DNA of 64,000 nucleotides, taken from contig JBBPII010000012.1 of assembly GCA_038040385.1 (NCBI GenBank), positions 1 through 64,000 of the forward strand, read 5' to 3'. The notes under the pieces are model-generated. The model saw only the letters and a list, made by a program, of their open reading frames with translations, did not search any database and was not told the origin of the DNA. The stretch is from Gilichinskyi gelida (lineage in GTDB: Bacteria > Acidobacteriota > Thermoanaerobaculia > Gp7-AA8). How positions within the stretch are numbered: position 1 is the first letter of the stretch; each line of letters starts with the position of its first letter. Position numbers and translations under genes: made by a program. Positions 56,335 to 64,000 of this stretch are shown here, piece after piece.

Positions 56335-56770
56335 GATTTCTGAGGCGAACGACCTGACACAGGTCCGCGAGCTGCTCCTCGAATACTCCTCGTCCCTCGG
56401 CGTCGACCTCTCCTTCCAGGATTTCCAGCACGAGCTGGCGACGCTCGAGGCGTACTACGAGGTGCTCCTGGTCGCGCGCGCCGGCGACGACGTCGCCGGC
56501 TGCATCGCTCTCCGCCGCATCGACGCCGAGACCTGCGAGATGAAGCGCCTCTACGTCCGGCCCGCCTTTCGCGGCCGGGACCTCGGGCGCGCGCTGGCCG
56601 AGGCGATCATCGCCGAGGCGCGATCGCGCGGCTACGCGCGCATGCGCCTCGACACCATGCCGATGATGAGCTCGGCCATCGCCCTGTACGAGTCCCTTGG
56701 CTTCCGCGACATCGCGCCATACCGCTACAACCCCGTGGCGGGAACGCGGTTCATGGAACTCTCTTTATAG
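56327..56770 (+). CDS. GNAT-family N-acetyltransferase
   Basis: A 147-residue acetyltransferase. VAGCIALRRIDAETCEMKRLYVRPAFRGRDLGRALAEAII carries the acetyl-CoA loop (R-G-R-D-L-G), and LDTMPMMSSAIALYESLGFRDIAPYRYNP is the usual end. Acceptor unknown. Its start lies in the end of a repeat (GGGATGACAACG), and it is followed by the AT-richer island. Confidence 0.88.
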   Translation: MTTISEANDLTQVRELLLEYSSSLGVDLSFQDFQHELATLEAYYEVLLVARAGDDVAGCIALRRIDAETCEMKRLYVRPAFRGRDLGRALAEAIIAEARSRGYARMRLDTMPMMSSAIALYESLGFRDIAPYRYNPVAGTRFMELSL

Positions 56771-56987
56771 CTGTATCTACCGCCGACCGACAGGATTTGC
56801 ACTCAGAGGTTTCTGTCTGTAGGTAGCCATGCTTGTAGAAATCACTAGGAAACGGTCGAATCAGTTAGGCGGACCAGTGAACGTTGCTCCTCTTCCCCTG
56901 TTGACAAGAATGAGAAATCCTGCTCGCCGCCTCCTTGCTTCTCCTAAACTGTCGCCAATCAGCGATCGCCAGGAGGAACGAACAATC
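56771..56987. other. Start of a compositionally different island, with attC-like core box
   Basis: From here to about 58.6 kb the sequence is visibly less GC-rich than its neighbours. GTTAGGC (56864-56870) fits the attC core box. I find no matching inverse box upstream. A mirror GCCTAAC follows two genes later at 57749-57755. Confidence 0.35.
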
Positions 56988-57404
56988 ATGCGCACGCCGT
57001 TCAGAGCATTCCTGCTAGCAGGCTTCGCAACGGTGCTCACACTCAGCAGCGCGACTGCCGCAGATCTCTTCGATTATGGTAGTCCGCAGGAACTAAAGGG
57101 AGTGACACGATTCTACGTCGATGCGGGCGACGATCTCGATCTTCGCGACATCATCAAGTCACGTCTCGAGCAACTTCAAGGCGTGAAAGTGGTTAATCGC
57201 CCAGAAGAAGCCGAACACTGGGTGATCTTTCGTTGGTCTGGGAGTCATCCGTCATGGGCCCGAACCATCGTCGTCACCGGCGGCGCAACTCAGCGACCGC
57301 GCCTTCTCTTCACAGACCGTAGCTCCGAGAGCGATCTGGTTGACGTGGCTGACGACGGCGGAAAGGCGGTTGCAAAGGCCTACCGCCGGGTGAACGAGAA
57401 GTAG
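56988..57404 (+). CDS. Exported small protein, unknown function
   Basis: A 138-residue protein with a signal peptide (MRTPFRAFLLAGFATVLTLSSATA). The mature part has VTRFYVDAGDDLDLRDIIKSRLEQLQGVKVVNRPEEAEHWVIFRW, a layout like that of periplasmic domains that sense or bind, but I recognise no family. AGGAGG precedes the ATG. It shares strand and island with the next gene and may be cotranscribed. Confidence 0.7.
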   Translation: MRTPFRAFLLAGFATVLTLSSATAADLFDYGSPQELKGVTRFYVDAGDDLDLRDIIKSRLEQLQGVKVVNRPEEAEHWVIFRWSGSHPSWARTIVVTGGATQRPRLLFTDRSSESDLVDVADDGGKAVAKAYRRVNEK

Positions 57405-57466
57405 AATCTTTCAGCTTTGGTCTGCTCCGTTTCGTCGAAACTCTAAGGTGAAGTCGGGAGGAAGCG

Positions 57467-57739
57467 ATGAGTCTCATAGCCGTGGCAGGAGCCATGGGCG
57501 TAACGACAAGCACACTCAATCAGTTACTTGCGGGTCGAGCAACCGTCGGTGTGGCTGGTCAGCTCGGCGCAACCACGGCCTCAATCCAAGACTTTATAAA
57601 TGGAGTCGCCCGCGTCGGCGTCGCTGGCGCCATCGGCTGCACAACTTCGACGGCGCAGGAACTTCGTAATGCTCTCGATCGAAAAGGTGCGATCGGTCTG
57701 CTAATCGGCCTTTGCATCGCCCGCCATGCACCGCAGTAA
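57467..57739 (+). CDS. Small protein of three 23-residue repeats, unknown function
   Basis: A 90-residue protein. Residues 4-26, 27-49 and 50-72 are three repeats of 23 residues: a V-A-G-x-x-G-x-T-T-x-[ST] start (VAGAMGVTTST, VAGQLGATTAS, VAGAIGCTTST), then a helix ending in Gly or charged residues and V-G. The repeat looks like two short helices with a tight turn, similar in pattern to helix-turn-helix units. A last hydrophobic KGAIGLLIGLCIA could be a helix or span. GGGAGGAAGCG precedes the ATG. No family recognised. An attC-like box follows 10 bases after its stop. Confidence 0.6.
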   Translation: MSLIAVAGAMGVTTSTLNQLLAGRATVGVAGQLGATTASIQDFINGVARVGVAGAIGCTTSTAQELRNALDRKGAIGLLIGLCIARHAPQ

Positions 57740-57748
57740 ACACGAGCC

Positions 57749-57755
57749 GCCTAAC
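57749..57755. other. attC-like inverse core box GCCTAAC
   Basis: GCCTAACGCC fits the RYYYAAC box. With GTTAGGC at 56864-56870 it brackets the two preceding genes the way core boxes bracket an integron cassette. A full attC palindrome is not evident, so this may be chance or a decayed site. Confidence 0.3.
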
Positions 57756-57839
57756 GCCGGACTGGAACACCCAACACGCTCGTGGAGCTTCAACGTAAAG
57801 GAAACTCGGAGCCAGATACGCCAATGGTTGGCGAAAGTC

Positions 57840-58034
57840 CTAGAACTTGTCGCCGCTGCCGTCTCGCTCGTCTTCGACGCCGAACAGTGCTGCTACGTGT
57901 TGGCGCCCGTACTCGTACGCGTCCATCGTCTTCTGCTCACTGTCAGTCAACGTCTCGCCTTGCTCTCTCTTCCGGAGCAGGCGCGAGTACTCGTGCCGTA
58001 TGGCATCGTTGATATCCGTCATGGGGTTCGTCAT
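57840..58034 (-). CDS. Small charged protein, unknown function
   Basis: A 64-residue helical, charged protein: DINDAIRHEYSRLLRKREQGETLTDSEQKTMDAYEYGRQHV. GAGGA lies about ten bases before the ATG on the minus strand. The composition is unlike shadow frames of this genome. It sits in the AT-richer island and opposite to the two genes before it. No family recognised. Confidence 0.5.
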   Translation of the reverse strand: MTNPMTDINDAIRHEYSRLLRKREQGETLTDSEQKTMDAYEYGRQHVAALFGVEDERDGSGDKF

Positions 58035-58645
58035 ACCTATGTTCCTCGTAGGTGCCAGTTGTTGCTGTCTGCGCGTGTAACGCGTAAATCTATTCTAACG
58101 CTCGCTCCCGCCACGCTACTTGGAAGACGCTGGATGAGTGAACAAACTCCTTGCTTCATTGTCTGACGATACGCGTGATCGGCCGCATAAAACCGTGCAT
58201 CAACATCCAATCTGCAGGTCCGCCGACGCTATCAAGATTTTGCTTGACACCGGTTTCTCGCGAACTGCAGCGGAGCTGCTGCTATGGCAAGAAGGTGCTT
58301 GTTTCAACCGAGTCGCAGCGTCGGTTCTCGCTTCGGCTACTGAATGACAGTTTCGAGACATGCGTTCGCCTCCGCTCGATCACGCGGACTATTTCTTCCA
58401 CGACCATGCACGACGCATCGTCATCCGCGGCACGCTCAGTTTCGTCGCCCGCGGAGTCGTTCCTCGGCTATTCCATCGAACGCTAACCTGCGTGAATGCC
58501 GGACAGTACCTGGCGATGGCTCGGCCGGCTAACTAACTATTGCGTCTCAGGACGTTGTTCCTATCAAGGCCACTGATGAGCGGATTGCTTCCGAGTTGAC
58601 GCCGGTCACCAGACCGGAGCGTGTTTTGCACCAGAATTCGACATC
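58035..58645. other. AT-richer gap, no convincing gene
   Basis: About 610 bases. Short plus-strand frames begin at 58138 and 58151 but lack good ribosome binding sites and coherent composition. They may be remains of decayed cassette or mobile genes. Confidence 0.4.
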
Positions 58646-60235
58646 GTGTTCGCCGTCGCGCTCCTCGCCGCCTCCCTCCAGGTCATCTCCATCGATGCCG
58701 CGGCCGACCGCCATCCGATCAGCCCCGAGATCTACGGCCTCTCCTTCTCGTCCGGGCCGGCGCTGCCGCTGTTGAACGTCGCGCTCAACCGGTCCGGCGG
58801 CAACGCGACCACGCGCTACAACTGGCAGGCGAACGCCAGCAATCGCGCCTCCGACTGGTTCTTCGAGTCGATCAGCGAAGAGGGGGCAAATCCCGGCGCC
58901 GGCGTCGACAGTTTCATCGCCGACACCCGCTTCGGCAACGGCGAGCCGATGATTACCCTGCCGATCATCGGCTGGGTGGCAAAGCTCGGGCCGGGCCGCG
59001 CCAAGCTCGCCAGCTACTCGGTGGCCAAGTACGGACCGCAGCAGAGCATCGACCCGTTCATGCCCGACGCCGGCAACGGCATCCGTCCCGACGGCACGCG
59101 GATCGCCAACAACGATCCTCACGACGCGAACATGCCGGTCGATTCCGCGTTCCAGCTCGGATGGATCGAGCATCTCTCTGCGCAGGGCGTGAAGACCATC
59201 ATCCTCGACAACGAGCCGAGCCTCTGGCAGGAGACGCATCGCGACGTTCACCCCATCGGCGCCACGATGGACGAGGTGGCGGGGAAGGCCATCGACGCCG
59301 CGCAGCGCGTGAAGTCCGTCGACCCGAGCATTCGCGTCGCGGGCCCGGAGGAGTGGGGATGGGGCGGCTACTTCATCAGCGGCTACGACCAGCAGTGGTC
59401 GGCGGCGCACAACTTCTCCAGCTTTCCCGACCGCGACGCGCACGGCGGCTGGGCCTATCTCCCGTGGCTGCTCGATCAGTTCCGGCGTGCGGAAGGCGCG
59501 AGCGGCCGGCGGCTGCTCGACGTCTTCACCGTGCACTACTACCCGCAGGGCGGCGAATACAGCGACAACGTCTTGACGGTGATGCAGCTCCGGCGCAACC
59601 GCTCCACGCGCGCGCTTTGGGATCCGGGCTATGTCGACGAGAGCTGGGTCGACGATAGGGTGATGCTCATCCCGCGACTGCGGCAATGGGTGGCGGACTA
59701 CTACCCCGGCACGCGGATCGGGATCACGGAGTACAACTGGGGTGCCGAGGAGCACATCAACGGCGCGACGGCGCAAGCGGACGTGCTCGGCATCTTCGGC
59801 CGCGAAGGAGTCGATCTCGCCACGCGATGGACGACGCCGTCGACGAACACGCCGTCGTTCAACGCCATTCGCATCTACCGCAACTACGACGGGAAGAAGT
59901 CGGCGTTCGGCGACGTCTCCGTTCACGCCGCCGCGCCGAATCCCGACGAGCTTTCCGCCTTCGCCGCCGTGCGCAGCTCCGACGGCGCGCTGACGCTGAT
60001 GATCGTGAACAAGGTGTTCACCGCGACGCCGGCGACGGTGACGCTGGCGAACTTCACCTCGGTCGCGACGGCCGAGGCGTGGCAGCTCACGGCGCTCAAT
60101 CGCATCAACCGGATCGCCGACGTGCCGGTGAGTGGCGCGTCGCTGTCGATCACCGTGCCGGCGCAGAGCATCACGCTGCTGGTGATCCCGCGCGCGACAC
60201 CGCCACAGCCGCGGCGGCGCGCGACTAGGCATTAG
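58646..60235 (+). CDS. Glycoside hydrolase family 44-like protein (endoglucanase/xyloglucanase)
   Basis: A 529-residue exported protein. A short hydrophobic start (MFAVALLAASLQVISIDA) is followed by RHPISPEIYGLSFSS and NRSGGNATTRYNWQANASNRASDWFFES, typical of GH44. The acid/base Glu is in ILDNEPSLWQETHRDVHP, the nucleophile region is in GITEYNWGAEEHINGA, and a C-terminal beta domain starts near 450. It would cut beta-1,4-glucan or xyloglucan chains. The start is a GTG at 58646, just after the AT-rich island. The end is basic (PRRRATRH). Confidence 0.88.
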   Translation: MFAVALLAASLQVISIDAAADRHPISPEIYGLSFSSGPALPLLNVALNRSGGNATTRYNWQANASNRASDWFFESISEEGANPGAGVDSFIADTRFGNGEPMITLPIIGWVAKLGPGRAKLASYSVAKYGPQQSIDPFMPDAGNGIRPDGTRIANNDPHDANMPVDSAFQLGWIEHLSAQGVKTIILDNEPSLWQETHRDVHPIGATMDEVAGKAIDAAQRVKSVDPSIRVAGPEEWGWGGYFISGYDQQWSAAHNFSSFPDRDAHGGWAYLPWLLDQFRRAEGASGRRLLDVFTVHYYPQGGEYSDNVLTVMQLRRNRSTRALWDPGYVDESWVDDRVMLIPRLRQWVADYYPGTRIGITEYNWGAEEHINGATAQADVLGIFGREGVDLATRWTTPSTNTPSFNAIRIYRNYDGKKSAFGDVSVHAAAPNPDELSAFAAVRSSDGALTLMIVNKVFTATPATVTLANFTSVATAEAWQLTALNRINRIADVPVSGASLSITVPAQSITLLVIPRATPPQPRRRATRH

Positions 60236-60238
60236 CCG

Positions 60239-60347
60239 TGTCATTCCGAGCGTAGCGAGGAATCGGTGTGGGCGGGACCGGCGCGAGGGGCGCGCTTGTC
60301 GCACCACCCACCCACACCGATCCCTCGCTACGCTCGGGATGACAACC
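60239..60347. repeat. Long palindromic repeat (TCATTCCGAGCGTAGCGAGG ... CCTCGCTACGCTCGGGATGA)
   Basis: Nearly perfect outer arms of about 35 bases, including CCGATTCCTCGCTACGCTC and GGTGTGGGCGG, surround a short GC-rich centre. It can fold into a long hairpin between two co-directional genes and may terminate the GH44 transcript. A half copy is at 56272-56334. Confidence 0.92.
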
Positions 60348-60377
60348 TAGGCGCGTGCTAATCTCCTCGCGGTTTTC

Positions 60378-61370
60378 ATGACCTCCCCCCTCTTCTCGCT
60401 GTTCACCGGCCGCGCGTCGCAGCGAGCGATCGAGACCGTCACGCCGGAGCGGACGCTGGCGGACGTGGTCCTTCCGCGGCAGACGCGGCAGACGCTCGAC
60501 TACGCGCTGGCACAGGTGCACAACCACGCCCTGATCTTCGGGCGGTGGGGACTCGGCGAGCGCCACACCACCGGGCTCGGGCTGGCCTTCAATTTCGCCG
60601 GGCCGCCGGGGACGGGCAAAACGATCTGCGCCGAGGCGATCGCGCATGCGTTGGGGATGAAGCTCCTCGTCGTCGACTACGCCGAGGTGGAGTCGATGTG
60701 GGTGGGAGAGACGCCGAAGAACATCGTCGGCGCCTTCCGCGCCGCCATCCAGCAGAACGCCGTCCTCTTTTTCGATGAGGCGGACAGCATCGCCGCGCGG
60801 CGCTCGGTGGGAGCGAATCAGCCGCACGAGCGGGAAGGCAATCTGATCGTCAACGTCCTCCTGCGCGAGCTGGACACCTTCAACGGCATCGTGATCTTCG
60901 CCACCAATCTCGCGGCGAACTTCGACCCGGCGTTCGAGCGGCGCATCCGCACGCACGTGCTCTTCGAGATGCCCGGCGTCGAGGAGCGCGAGCGGATCTG
61001 GCAGGTGCAGGTGCATCCGAGGAAGACGCCGCTGGCGGCGGACGTCGATTTTCGTGCCCTCGCAGAGCGCTTCGCGCTCAGCGGCGGCGACATCAAGAAC
61101 GCGGTGATCAAGGCGGCGTCCGCGGCGGCCGCCGACGCGGGAACGGTGCTCGGCAAGAAGATTCATCAGCGGCACTTCGAGCGCGCGGTCGAGGAAGTCC
61201 AGGCGGCGAAAGCGGTGATGCAGCAATCGCTCTTCGTCGACGACAACCCCGTCGCCGCCATGCGCGCCCTCGAGGAGCGATGGCGCGCCGGCGTCCTGCT
61301 CGCGCTGGCCGTCGGCGGCACCGCGCTGATCGCGTCGCTCGCCGCTCTTGCTATCGTGCTCGTGCGATGA
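60378..61370 (+). CDS. AAA ATPase with C-terminal membrane anchor
   Basis: A 330-residue protein. One AAA module: FNFAGPPGTGKTICAEAIAHAL (Walker A near 75-82), AVLFFDEADSIAARR (Walker B), IVIFATNLAANFDPAFERRIRTHVLFEMP (sensor 1 and Arg finger area) and LSGGDIKNAVIKAA (sensor 2, GxxL variant). The last 23 residues form one span (LLALAVGGTALIASLAALAIVLV), so the ATPase hangs from the inner membrane facing the cytoplasm. It resembles CDC48/Msp1-like unfoldases in plan, but with the anchor at the other end from Msp1. Its stop overlaps the dGTPase-like gene (ATGA). Confidence 0.85.
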   Translation: MTSPLFSLFTGRASQRAIETVTPERTLADVVLPRQTRQTLDYALAQVHNHALIFGRWGLGERHTTGLGLAFNFAGPPGTGKTICAEAIAHALGMKLLVVDYAEVESMWVGETPKNIVGAFRAAIQQNAVLFFDEADSIAARRSVGANQPHEREGNLIVNVLLRELDTFNGIVIFATNLAANFDPAFERRIRTHVLFEMPGVEERERIWQVQVHPRKTPLAADVDFRALAERFALSGGDIKNAVIKAASAAAADAGTVLGKKIHQRHFERAVEEVQAAKAVMQQSLFVDDNPVAAMRALEERWRAGVLLALAVGGTALIASLAALAIVLVR

Positions 61371-62392
61371 ACATCCGCGAGATGCTCGAGAAGATCGAGT
61401 ACGACACGCTCGTGCCGCAGGCGGCCAAGAGCGCGGACACCCGCGGTCGCGACCGCGACGAGCCGGAGGATGATCTTCGTCCCGCTTACCAGCGCGACCG
61501 CGACCGCATCATTCACTGCAAGGCCTTTCGCCGGCTCAAGCACAAGACGCAGGTGTTCCTCGCGCCGGAGGGCGACCACTACCGGACGCGCCTGACGCAC
61601 GTCCTCGAGGTGACGCAGATCGCCCGCACCATCGCCAAATCGCTGCGCCTCAATGAGGTCCTGACCGAGGCCGTCGGCCTGGGGCACGACCTCGGCCACT
61701 CCGCGTTCGGCCATGCCGGCGAGGAGGCGCTCAACAAGCTGGTCAAGGGCGGCTTCGATCACTACCGGCAGTCGGTGCGCGTGGTGGAGGTGCTGGAGAA
61801 CGAAGGCCAGGGACTGAACCTGACGGTGGAAGTGCGCGACGGAATCCTCAAGCACTCCAAGGGCGAGAAGGGCGAGCTGCTTCGCCGGCGTCCGAAATCG
61901 CGCGCGCTGACGCTGGAAGGCGACATCGTGCGAATCTCCGACATCATCGCCTACGTCAATCACGACATCGACGACGGCATCCGCGCCGGCGTGCTGACCG
62001 AAAACGACATCCCGCGCGACATCCGCAGGACCCTCGGCGCGACCGGCAGCCAGCGCATCGATCGCATGGTGCGCGACGTCATCGACGCCACGCTGGCCTG
62101 CGACTACGACGCGATCATGATGTCGCCCGAGGTGCTCGAGTCGCTGGAGGCGCTGCGCACGTACATGTTTCGCAACATGTACTTCCTCCCCGGCGTGCGC
62201 AGCGAGTTCGAGAAAGCGCAGCGGACGCTGAGCATGCTGTTCGAGTACGTGACCGCGCACCCCGAGGAGTTCTTCGACGTCTACGCGAACGAGCCGGTCG
62301 AGCGGCTGGCGGTGGACTTCATCGCCGGCATGACCGACCGCTACGCCATCAATCTGTACGAGAAGCTCTTCGTGCCGAGGGCGTGGGTGTGA
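61367..62392 (+). CDS. dGTPase-like HD-domain phosphohydrolase
   Basis: A 341-residue protein of the deoxyguanosinetriphosphate triphosphohydrolase-like family. It shows YQRDRDRIIHCKAFRRLKHKTQVFLAPEGDHYRTRLTHVLEV (first metal His in LTH), GLGHDLGHSAFGHAGEEAL (the HD pair) and DIVRISDIIAYVNHDIDDGIRAG (last Asp). It would split dNTPs to nucleoside and triphosphate. Enzymes of this family can limit phage by dNTP depletion, but most are housekeeping. ATGA coupling to the tail-anchored AAA gene is unusual. Confidence 0.93.
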   Translation: MNIREMLEKIEYDTLVPQAAKSADTRGRDRDEPEDDLRPAYQRDRDRIIHCKAFRRLKHKTQVFLAPEGDHYRTRLTHVLEVTQIARTIAKSLRLNEVLTEAVGLGHDLGHSAFGHAGEEALNKLVKGGFDHYRQSVRVVEVLENEGQGLNLTVEVRDGILKHSKGEKGELLRRRPKSRALTLEGDIVRISDIIAYVNHDIDDGIRAGVLTENDIPRDIRRTLGATGSQRIDRMVRDVIDATLACDYDAIMMSPEVLESLEALRTYMFRNMYFLPGVRSEFEKAQRTLSMLFEYVTAHPEEFFDVYANEPVERLAVDFIAGMTDRYAINLYEKLFVPRAWV

Positions 62393-62394
62393 GG

Positions 62395-62484
62395 GCGGTT
62401 TCGGGGTTGCGCGGTTTCGAGGTTGCGCGGCGTCCAATTCAGCGGAGCACCGCGAAACCCCGCAACCTCGCAACCCCGAGACCG
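62395..62484. repeat. Inverted repeat (GGTTTCGGGGTTGCGCGG / CCGCGAAACCCCGCAACC)
   Basis: GGTTTCGGGGTTGCGCGGTTTCGAGGTTGCGCGG faces CCGCGAAACCCCGCAACCTCGCAACCCCGAGACC around a short ATTCAG centre. Same family as 12757-12858 and 55431-55484. It lies between two convergent genes. Confidence 0.9.
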
Positions 62485-62517
62485 CAAAAACAAAACGCCC
62501 CGCGCTAAGCACGGGGC
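62485..62517 (-). terminator. Rho-independent terminator of the HU gene
   Basis: On the minus strand GCCCCGTGCTTAGCGCGGGGC forms a stem and is followed by GTTTTGTTTTTG. It lies 31 bases after the HU stop. Confidence 0.85.
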
Positions 62518-62547
62518 ATCGAGTTGATGGCAAAGGGAGGGTGGATT

Positions 62548-62856
62548 CTACCGGCGTCCGCCCTTCGCGCTCTTCTTCGTCGTGTTGACGGCGTCGCGAA
62601 GGTCCTTGCCGGCCTTGAAGCGAACGTTCTTCGATGCGGGGATGTTGATCTTCTCGTTGGTGCGGGGATTGCGCCCTTCGCGGGCCTTGCGCTGGCTTAC
62701 CGCGAAGCTGCCGAGACCGGGAATGGCGCAGCGCTCGCCGCGTTGGCACGATTCGGAGATGTAGCTCACGAATGCATCGAATGCGGCGGCGGCTTCCTTC
62801 TTCGAAATGCCGGCCTGCTCGGCGATCGAGTTAATGACGTCACCCTTTCCTGCCAT
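62548..62856 (-). CDS. hup: HU-family DNA-binding protein
   Basis: A 102-residue protein. It shows KGDVINSIAEQAGISKKEAAAAFDAF, IPGLGSFAVSQRKAREGRNPRTNEKINIPASKNVRFKAGKDLRDAV, with the beta-arm RNPRTNEKI typical of HU, and an added basic tail (TTKKSAKGGRR). It binds and bends DNA in the nucleoid. GAGGAGGACACTG lies before the ATG, and a terminator follows the gene. Confidence 0.95.
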   Translation of the reverse strand: MAGKGDVINSIAEQAGISKKEAAAAFDAFVSYISESCQRGERCAIPGLGSFAVSQRKAREGRNPRTNEKINIPASKNVRFKAGKDLRDAVNTTKKSAKGGRR

Positions 62857-62915
62857 AAACAGTGTCCTCCTCTTTGAGCGGAAAAACCCTTATGTTTTCT
62901 GGGTTTTTCGACAAT

Positions 62916-64000
62916 CTATGAGATGGTCTCTGGTTTGTCAACGACATTCGCCCGCGCATTTTTTTCTCTCGCGCGCGCGGAGATTTCACCGCCCTCGCGG
63001 CGCAAAAATCGGAGCGCGTCGAGGTATCCGCGCACCACGGAAATCACCTGAGCGTGGCTCCAGGTGAAGGGGGCGACCGACAGCGCCGCGCCGGTCGTGG
63101 GGTGCACCTGCTCGGGGAGGATCAGCGACGGCCGGGCCTTCGAGCGCGCCCACCGCACCAGGTCGAGCGCCGACTGCAGCTCGGCCACCGACGTTGCGCG
63201 GGCCACGGCGTGCTCGGCGAGCCACAGCGTGCAGATCAGCCACGGGTTGCCCGGCACGACGGCGTCGGAGTCGGCCGTTTTCTGGTACGCGTCGGACTCG
63301 TAGCGCGCCACACCGCCGATCTCCGTCTGCACCCACAGTTTCTCGCGCACCGCGCGCATGGTCTCCTCGACCAGCGCGCTGTCGGCGGGGAAGACGCCGA
63401 AGAAGAACGTGGCGAACGCCGATGCGTCGATGGTGCGGTCGATGGTCAGCCCGTCGTCGCCGACCAGCAGGCCGCGGGCGAAGCGGTTCTCGTCGTCGAG
63501 CCAGAGGTGGCGCACCATCGCGTCGCGGATCTCCGCCGCGGCGCGCATGTACGTCGCCTGCCGCTCCTGCTCGTTGAAGAGGCTGACCAGCGACGCGGCG
63601 GCTTCCAGTCCGGCGCAGACGGCCGACGCGGTGAAGGTGAAGACACCCTGCCGCTCCTCCCAGATGTCGAACGAAGGCAGCGGCAGTGCGGTCGCCGCGT
63701 CGCGATAGGCGACCATGAAGTCCGCCGGCTGCACGACGAGGCGCTTGTACGCGGCGCGGATGAAATCGAGATCGCGCGTCCGCTCGTAATGGCGCGCCAG
63801 CAGCCAGACCACCAGCGCGGTCTCGTCTTCCTGGATGGGAAGCTGCTTCACGCCGTTGCGCACCCACGGACTCCACGATGGCGCCAGCGCGCCGTCGGGC
63901 GTGTACTTGTGCAGGAAGTAGCCGTCGTTGCTGATGGTGTCGTGCGCGAAGGTGAGAAAGCGCCGCGCCACGTCGTGGAAGCCGGCGCGGTCCATGGCGT
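62916..64000 (-). CDS. Glycoside hydrolase family 15 protein, 3' part (runs off right edge)
   Basis: At least 360 residues of the (alpha/alpha)6 catalytic domain. It shows SWSPWVRNGVKQLPIQEDETALVVW, LPSFDIWEERQGVFTFTASAVCAGLEAAA (general acid Glu region), EIGGVARYESDAYQ, and LPEQVHPTTGAALSVAPFTWSHAQVI (general base Glu in PEQ). These are the signatures of archaeal/bacterial glucoamylase-type GH15. The ATG at 63995 is only five bases from the window edge and inside the fold, so the true start is outside. The C-terminal 25 residues are charged. Confidence 0.85.
   Translation of the reverse strand, partial: AMDRAGFHDVARRFLTFAHDTISNDGYFLHKYTPDGALAPSWSPWVRNGVKQLPIQEDETALVVWLLARHYERTRDLDFIRAAYKRLVVQPADFMVAYRDAATALPLPSFDIWEERQGVFTFTASAVCAGLEAAASLVSLFNEQERQATYMRAAAEIRDAMVRHLWLDDENRFARGLLVGDDGLTIDRTIDASAFATFFFGVFPADSALVEETMRAVREKLWVQTEIGGVARYESDAYQKTADSDAVVPGNPWLICTLWLAEHAVARATSVAELQSALDLVRWARSKARPSLILPEQVHPTTGAALSVAPFTWSHAQVISVVRGYLDALRFLRREGGEISARAREKNARANVVDKPETIS

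Noticed and set aside
58138..58486. Short plus-strand frames in the AT-richer island
   Set aside because: No ribosome binding sites and incoherent protein composition; overlapping frames of equal quality.
1..64000. tRNA, rRNA or a replication origin
   Set aside because: I found no rRNA-like stretch, no convincing tRNA cloverleaf and no dnaA-box cluster by eye. A covariance search would be needed to exclude tRNAs fully.

Overview
The window is a 64 kb piece of a high-GC, Gram-negative-type bacterial chromosome. It has a TonB-dependent receptor, MlaE/MlaF-type permease and ATPase, TatA, lipoprotein and exported-protein genes, and GTG/TTG starts are common. The gene content and the many short palindromic repeats between and inside genes suit a soil-type bacterium. 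I lean to Acidobacteriota or a neighbouring phylum, but no rRNA or other phylogenetic marker here proves it. Genes are densely packed, with many ATGA/GTGA overlaps.

1-5.4 kb: a chromosomal integron. The integrase gene (4430-5398, minus) has the IntI-specific insertion. Its cassettes lie on its 3' side and read the same way as intI, so it is a 'reversed' integron. The cassette part holds a membrane protein, an exported phage-tail-collar-like protein with a clear attC site (875-1009), and a TIR-domain (CAP12/Pycsar-effector-type) protein on the opposite strand. Two diverged IS110/IS1111-family elements abut attC core boxes: one complete (about 1764-3045), the other cut by the left edge.

5.4-20 kb: a cytochrome c/copper monooxygenase-like protein, an exported amidohydrolase, an ABC permease/ATPase pair, small membrane proteins, a SprT-like protein, a DUF4097 protein, flavin reductase, esterase, MoaA, a membrane glycosyltransferase-like protein and a uracil-DNA glycosylase-like protein. 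A tight four-gene run follows, of membrane zinc-ribbon proteins plus a CPBP protease.

20-30 kb: a cobalamin riboswitch drives a BtuB-like receptor. Then come a pyruvate-oxidase-like ThDP enzyme, a giant FAD/4Fe-4S oxidoreductase and a GH15 glycosidase. 30-39 kb: a 1494-residue multi-pass sensor-like protein of unknown function, an SDR, and two exported repeat proteins sharing a C-terminal RRxVGR tail.

39-54.6 kb: housekeeping genes: UvrD/PcrA helicase, tatA, DUF4388 protein, rfbD; an operon xseA-xseB-ispA-dxs-PIN-tlyA; a lipoprotein; and an operon SDR-alr-mlaE-mlaF-M61 peptidase. 54.6-64 kb: PuuD-like membrane protein, PhzF, GNAT, then a compositionally different 1.8 kb island with small unknown genes and attC-like boxes. 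It ends with a GH44 glycosidase, a tail-anchored AAA ATPase coupled to a dGTPase-like HD protein, HU, and the 3' part of a second GH15 gene.

A recurring feature is several families of palindromic repeats. Four copies lie inside reading frames (ABC permease, FAD oxidoreductase, helicase, alanine racemase) and are translated in frame.
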